A DNA stretch of 64,000 bases, from NCBI RefSeq assembly GCF_013184745.1, contig NZ_JAATVU010000004.1, positions 113,188 through 177,187 of the forward strand. The letters are read 5' to 3'. This DNA is from Mangrovicoccus sp. HB161399. Its GTDB lineage: Bacteria; Pseudomonadota; Alphaproteobacteria; Rhodobacterales; Rhodobacteraceae. Below, piece after piece: positions 59,928 through 64,000 of this stretch (its first letter is position 1; each line of letters begins with the position of its first letter). Under the pieces are notes generated by a model. It had not been told where the DNA came from, made no database searches, and worked only from the letters and a program-made list of their open reading frames with translations. A program made the position numbers and the translations under genes.

Positions 59928-62416
59928 GGCAGCGTCTCCTCGTACAGAAGCGGCGGACAGGTCAGGCCAGATGGCTCGGGCCGGCCGCCGCCGAAAGGCG
60001 TGCCCGCATGGAAGCGGTTGGCGCCGGTATTCGACACGTCGATGTCCAGCCGGTGGAACCCGGCCGCGACCGGGCCGAGCCGCAGGCGGAAAGGCGGATG
60101 CCAGACCGTGCGGCAGGCCGTCCCGTCGAGCCTCACCGAGGCTGCGCAGGCCAGCCCGGGCAGATCCAGCACCAGGCTTGCCGGACGCTCCAGCACGAAT
60201 TCGGTCTGGTAGCGCCCGGTGCCGGACCAGTCCGAATCGCCCTGCTCCTCCCAGCCGCGGTCTACCCGGACCGGACGGGCAGCGCCGCCAGTCTGAAGCG
60301 TCCACCCTGCCGCCAGTTCGGCGAGCGGCTGGAGGGACGCCTCCGTGCCAAGCTCGGCCTGCGCAACGGCCGGAGCAGCCTCCCGAAGGCGCAGGCAGGC
60401 CAGTCCCTGCGGCACCAGCCGCAGCTGCACCTCCCCGGCTGCCGGAGTTTCGTTCCCGTCGTGGCGGCAGAGGACCCCGGTGCCGAGCCGCAGGGTCGCC
60501 GCGATTTCCGCCTCGCCGTCATTGAAGAGGACGGCCCGCCACCAGCCTTCGCCATCGCGTCCGGCGCACAGCCATCGCAGGCCCGGATGCGGCGCAACCT
60601 CCGGCGCCCCCGCGAGAAGCGGCGCCAGATCCGCCCCGTCGGGGCCGCCGCGGAACACCGGCACGCCCGCGGTCTCCAGCGCCGCGATCCGCCCCGCGCT
60701 GCCGGGATCGGCGAGCGCCGTGACATGCGGCAGGACCAGCGCCGCAACCGCGACGCCGTCGAGGGAGCCCTCCCGGATCTGCGCCAGCCCGGCCTCGTCG
60801 ATGATCCGCGGCGGCTGCCCGGCCTCCGCCAGCGCTTCGCACCAGGCCCCGAACGCCGCCGCATGGGCATGGCGCGGCCCCTCGCGCAGCGCAGTCTCCA
60901 GCGGATAGAGGACCAGCACCTGCCGGACCGGCGCGGCGGCCTCCAGGAATTCCGCCAGCCCAGCCGCCTCGCGCGCCATCTCGTCCATGACCGGCCACCA
61001 GGGCTGCAGGTTGTAGCCCGGGGCGAAATCGAAACGCATGTTGGCCAGCGGCTCGGGCCGGGCATCGCCTGCATCGGCAAACAGAGCATGCAGGATCACC
61101 CGCGAGGCCCCCAGCATGTGCAGCCGGATCAGCTGCGCCCTGAGCGCCGCCGGCGTCATGTCCCACTGCCCGGCGGCGCGCGCCTCGCTGCGTTCGGAGG
61201 TAATGTAGAGTTCCACCTCGCATCCCTTGCGGTCGGCCGCCTGCGCCACGCTGCGCCCCAGGAGCGGCGCGAGCTGCGGCACCAGGTTGTTGGCATCGAC
61301 CGCCGTCACGTCGCGGAACCGGTCCGTGCCGAAGAAATCCGTGGCGAGCGATACCCGCGGATCGATGCTGCGGAAGCCGCCGTTCAGCGCGAAGCTGCCG
61401 ACATGGGGCAGGATCTCGTGGCCCGAGAGGTCCAGTCCCCGCCGGTCGCAGAAGTGCCTGAGCGCGCCGAGGAAGCCGTCCTGCATCAGCTGCGCCACCG
61501 TCCGGTAGACGAAGCTGCGGGTCGCGCCGGTGCCGGGACCGCACTCCTCCAGCAGCGCGGCCAGCTGCAGCGCGACCGGCCCGCGGGCGGCGATCGCGTC
61601 GCGGAGACCGCTGCTCCAGGGCAGGCTGTTCAGCAGATTGCCGTGCCGCCCGTCCCAGTCGTAGAGGCCCGGGGCCGGCTGGTCGAAGAACACCCGGTCA
61701 AGCGTGCCCGGCATCAGCGGCCCCAGGACCGCCGCCAGCGGTTCCAGCCCGACCTCGACGAAACGCGCGCCCGCTTCGGGCATGAGATAGTTGACGATCC
61801 GCGAATTCACCGCCTGCGCGGCGGCAAAGACGGTCCAGCGCGCGCCCGGAGGCAGCGGCGCCTCCAGCAGCGCCTCCATCCCGTCCGCCCCCCCGTCAGC
61901 GAGGCGCACCCCGCCGGTCACGTCCTGCAGGCTGCCGTCGGGCAGGCGCATCGCCGCCCCGGCAATCTCCCAGCCGCCGAAGCGCGGCGTGCCGCCTTCG
62001 TGGATCCAGTCGCGCGCCGCCTGGCCGAGGCTTGCGGCCAGCGTCGCCCCTATCCCCGTCACCGCGGCCGACTGCCCTTCCGACGAGGCCCAGAACAGGT
62101 GCCGCTCTCGCAGGTGGTCCGCACCCGCGACGGTGCGCCCGCCGGCCTGGCCGCTGGTCCAGGCATAGTCGTCATAGAGCCCCGCCTTCAGCCCCAGTTC
62201 CGACATGATCGCCACCGCGCGCGCATAGGCGGCGATATGGGGCTCCGACAGGTAGAGGTCGCGCGGCATGGACAGCCGCGCCTGGATGTAGATGCGCCCG
62301 AAACCCCGGCCCCGGAAATCCGCCAGCTGGCGGCGCATTTCGGATTCCTTCGGCAGGCCGGACCAGAACCAGTAGGCGTCGAGGCGCGTGCCGCCGGGCG
62401 GCATCGGATCGGACAT
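59924..62416 (-). CDS. Large glycoside hydrolase, alpha-L-rhamnosidase-like (GH106-type) candidate
   Basis: The 830-residue protein has no signal peptide. The N-terminal part looks like a TIM barrel (RLDAYWFWSGLPKESEMRRQLADFRGRGFGRIYIQAR, GLKAGLYDDYAWTSGQAGG). The middle has carboxylate-bearing segments (LEECGPGTGATRSFVYRTVAQLM, HEILPHVGSFALNGG), and VELYITSERSEARAAGQWDMTP lies further on. The last ~150 residues resemble a beta-sandwich (SLVLDLPGLACAASVRLDGTACRTVWHPPFRL). This layout is that of GH106-like enzymes, but the family call is tentative. It is co-transcribed with the GH63-like enzyme and probably processes the same oligosaccharide first. Confidence 0.6.
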   Translation of the reverse strand: MSDPMPPGGTRLDAYWFWSGLPKESEMRRQLADFRGRGFGRIYIQARLSMPRDLYLSEPHIAAYARAVAIMSELGLKAGLYDDYAWTSGQAGGRTVAGADHLRERHLFWASSEGQSAAVTGIGATLAASLGQAARDWIHEGGTPRFGGWEIAGAAMRLPDGSLQDVTGGVRLADGGADGMEALLEAPLPPGARWTVFAAAQAVNSRIVNYLMPEAGARFVEVGLEPLAAVLGPLMPGTLDRVFFDQPAPGLYDWDGRHGNLLNSLPWSSGLRDAIAARGPVALQLAALLEECGPGTGATRSFVYRTVAQLMQDGFLGALRHFCDRRGLDLSGHEILPHVGSFALNGGFRSIDPRVSLATDFFGTDRFRDVTAVDANNLVPQLAPLLGRSVAQAADRKGCEVELYITSERSEARAAGQWDMTPAALRAQLIRLHMLGASRVILHALFADAGDARPEPLANMRFDFAPGYNLQPWWPVMDEMAREAAGLAEFLEAAAPVRQVLVLYPLETALREGPRHAHAAAFGAWCEALAEAGQPPRIIDEAGLAQIREGSLDGVAVAALVLPHVTALADPGSAGRIAALETAGVPVFRGGPDGADLAPLLAGAPEVAPHPGLRWLCAGRDGEGWWRAVLFNDGEAEIAATLRLGTGVLCRHDGNETPAAGEVQLRLVPQGLACLRLREAAPAVAQAELGTEASLQPLAELAAGWTLQTGGAARPVRVDRGWEEQGDSDWSGTGRYQTEFVLERPASLVLDLPGLACAASVRLDGTACRTVWHPPFRLRLGPVAAGFHRLDIDVSNTGANRFHAGTPFGGGRPEPSGLTCPPLLYEETLP

Positions 62417-62462
62417 GGGGCTTGCCTCGCTGCGGATGTCGGGACGGTGCCCGTCCGTTCTA

Positions 62463-62518
62463 GTGCCGGAGTGCCCCTCTGTCAGCTTCTAGTTTGCACA
62501 CAAACAAGATTCCGGCAC
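62463..62518 (-). promoter_or_regulatory. Nested inverted repeats upstream of the glycosidase pair
   Basis: GTGCCGGA (62463-62470) and TCCGGCAC (62511-62518) form an 8-bp inverted repeat. Inside it GTTTG-CACA-CAAAC (62492-62505) is a second, perfect one. They begin 47 bases before the glycosidase start, where a promoter and operator are expected; a remnant transposon end is the alternative. Confidence 0.35.
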
Positions 62519-63134
62519 GCCAAGCCGTCCGAAAGGCGGCCGGTCCTGACCGCCGGGGACAGTTTCCGGCCGATCTGCCGCAACGGGAGGCCGAGATGGC
62601 ACGGTCCGGAATACGCACCGGCGCCGTCATGGTCCTTGTCCGCAAGGGTGCCGTGCTCCCAAGCCGTTCGGTCGCCGGACTGGCATGCCGACGAGTGTGG
62701 TACCGCAGCTTGATGGCCTGACCCAACTTGCGATCGGCTGCATGCCATTGCGTTGACGTGTCGGCCACCAAGCTTCCCCGGCGGCGGACGAGATGCCACT
62801 TCGTGGGAGCCTGTCGGTCGCGTGCCGTCGCAGTCCTGCTCTCTTCGCGCACTGCCCGGGAGCACCTCGGGCGGACGGCGGACCTGGGCGACATCGTCAT
62901 CGGCAATCCGCGTGGACACGCACAAATCCAATCCCGTAGCCGTTGCGATCAGTCTCCATGGCGCGCAGCTCAGCTCCATGATGGTCCCGGCCAACCGCCG
63001 GGGCCAACGTGGCCTATAGACCCCATGATCGCTCTGCACGGTGACTAGGTCGGCGGTCTCTCCCGCGGCATTCTGCATGCGAGGGTTGCCCCGGATGACC
63101 CGGCGCCGAGACTCAGGAATGGGGGAGAGACCAG
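62519..63134. other. Unassigned stretch before the IS110 gene
   Basis: About 600 bases contain no gene with convincing codon use; all frames are short and Arg/Pro rich. The last ~200 bases are probably the non-coding left end of the IS110 element, which in this family can encode the bridge (target-guiding) RNA. The first part may be decayed mobile DNA. Confidence 0.35.
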
Positions 63135-63628
63135 ATGCAGGATAGCATGTTCATCGGGCTGGATGTCCACAAGGCGACGATTTCGGTGGCCGTGGCGGCG
63201 GGAGAACGGGGCGGCGAGGTCCGCCACTGGGGCACGATCCCGAACCGGGCAGAGACGATCCGCAAGCTGGCCGCGAAGCTGGGCGGCGAAGGTCGGCATC
63301 TTCATTTCTGCTATGAAGCCGGACCCTGCGGCTATGGTCTGCACCGCCAACTGACTGAGATGGGGCACGACTGCACGGTCGTGGCACCGTCCCTGATCCC
63401 CGTGAAAGCTGGAGACCGCGTGAAGACGGACCGGCGCGACGCCGTCATGCTGGCAAAGCTGCACCGGGCGGGAGAGCTGACCGCGGTCTGGGTCCCGGAT
63501 GCGGCGCACGAGGCGATGCGGGACCTGGTCCGGGCGCGGGCCACGGCCATGCGCGTCACGAGCAAGGCGCGTCAGCATCTGCAGGGCTTCCTCTTGCGCC
63601 ATGGCCGCATCTATCCGGGAGTTCGGGC

Positions 63629-63676
63629 CGGTCCGCGCCAGCGGCAAATCCTCCGGGGGAGGATTTGAGGCCAGGA
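63629..63676. repeat. Palindromic mini-element inserted in the IS110 gene, copy 1
   Basis: The insertion carries a perfect 10-bp stem, CAAATCCTCC (63645-63654) and GGAGGATTTG (63658-63667), with a GGG loop. It is flanked by the 5-base direct repeat CGGGC (63624-63628 and 63677-63681), which looks like a target duplication. Its stem-loop core matches copy 2. Confidence 0.65.
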
Positions 63677-63757
63677 CGGGCTGGACAAAGGCTTATCGCC
63701 GCTGGCTGACGACCGTCCGGTTCGACCATCCTGCGCAGCAGATCGTGCTGCAGGAGC

Positions 63758-63798
63758 GAAGAGGATCAGCGATCCTTCCGGGGGACGGATCGCCCGAC
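63758..63798. repeat. Palindromic mini-element inserted in the IS110 gene, copy 2
   Basis: The insertion carries an 11-bp stem with one mismatch, GCGATCCTTCC (63769-63779) and GGACGGATCGC (63783-63793), with a GGG loop. It is flanked by GAGC direct repeats (63754-63757 and 63799-63802). The core ATCCTYCCGGGGGASGGAT is shared with copy 1, so both belong to one REP- or MITE-like family. Confidence 0.65.
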
Positions 63799-64000
63799 GA
63801 GCATTCATGCCGTGACAGACGCCGAGGCACGGGTCGAGCGGCTGACCGGGCAGATCGCCGAGCTGCTGCCGGACTGGGACCTGGCGCCCGTGGTGGACGC
63901 GGTCCAGGCCATGCGCGGTGTCGCCTTCATCGTCGCCGTCACCGTCGTGGCCGAGGTCGGCGACTTCCGCCGCTTCGGCAATCCGCGGCAGCTGATGGCC

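Larger units (their letters stand above)
63135..64000 (+). pseudogene. IS110-family transposase, interrupted by two palindromic insertions (runs off window)
   Basis: The gene starts well, with a GGGGGAGAG ribosome binding site. Its first ~165 codons show the DEDD catalytic domain of IS110 (FIGLDVHKATISVAV, CYEAGPCGYGL, VKTDRRDAVMLAKLH). At 63629 a ~48-base segment inserts, shifts the frame and brings in a TGA stop at 63666. Transposase sequence resumes in a second frame (TKAYRRWLTTVRFDHPAQQIVLQE) and is cut again at ~63758 by a ~41-base segment. It resumes in a third frame (AVTDAEARVERLTGQIAELLPDWD) to the end of the window. The product cannot be functional without frame restoration. Confidence 0.85.

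Noticed and set aside
57900..60212. Long plus-strand frame opposite the GH63-like gene
   Set aside because: It is antisense to a gene with clear glycosidase motifs and coupling to its neighbour. Composition is typical of a shadow frame.
62460..63078. Two overlapping minus-strand frames of 148 and 198 codons before the IS110 gene
   Set aside because: Codon use is poor, no family is recognisable and there is no ribosome binding site. They may be traces of decayed mobile DNA, but that cannot be supported.

Overview
This is a window of roughly 70% GC DNA from an alphaproteobacterium, most likely a member of the Rhodobacteraceae/Paracoccaceae. The evidence is the extreme GC3 bias, tightly coupled operons with ATGA, GTGA and TGATG overlaps, a TupBCA tungstate cassette, IS5-type and IS110-type transposase remnants of kinds common in that group, and a 929-residue aconitase B. 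No rRNA, tRNA, CRISPR array or phage module was found. About 55 protein genes, two broken transposase genes and several regulatory palindromes can be supported.

Layout. (1) 1-2762: the end of an exported WD40/cytochrome c fusion, a 41-residue membrane peptide and an NtrC-like regulator without the GAFTGA loop. (2) 2809-4083: an MltB-type lytic transglycosylase, followed by a decayed IS5 transposase. (3) 4712-8000 (minus): a tungstate ABC operon tupBCA with a downstream HTH/ligand-binding regulator; a perfect 9-bp inverted repeat brackets the tupB ribosome binding site. (4) 8173-9691: two small lipoproteins and an L,D-transpeptidase. (5) 9851-27459: a 17-gene divergent catabolic island. The minus arm carries a sugar-type ABC transporter, class II aldolase, flavin monooxygenase, hydrolase and a GntR/FCD regulator. 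The plus arm carries an SDR, aminotransferase, hydrolase, M20 carbamoylase-type amidohydrolase, cupin, nucleoside hydrolase and an NMT1-type ABC transporter. The two arms share one AT-rich promoter region.

(6) 27583-31720: a sulfotransferase, a convergent protein that appears to join a sulfotransferase-like part to a glycosyltransferase-like part, and a Trk potassium transporter. (7) 32170-34959: acnB. (8) 50139 down to 35180 (minus): one long polysaccharide locus. It opens with an RsbU/RsbV/RsbW partner-switching set and a hybrid histidine kinase, continues with two DUF3131 proteins, an acyltransferase and a processive GT2 synthase, then two exported envelope proteins and an esterase, and ends with a GH16 glycanase carrying RTX repeats. 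(9) 50758-57704: a HutC-type GntR regulator and its operon, made of an ADP-ribosylglycohydrolase, PfkB kinase, polyamine-type ABC transporter and isochorismatase-like hydrolase. (10) 62416-57708 (minus): two large glycosidases, convergent with region 9. (11) 62417-64000: a largely unassigned stretch leading into an IS110 transposase broken by two short palindromic insertions.

The best candidates for undescribed biology are the polysaccharide locus with its built-in phosphorylation switch (8), the two N-glycoside-looking catabolic loci (5 and 9), and the palindromic elements in the IS110 gene (11). Functional proposals are inferences from domain content and gene order; no database search was run.
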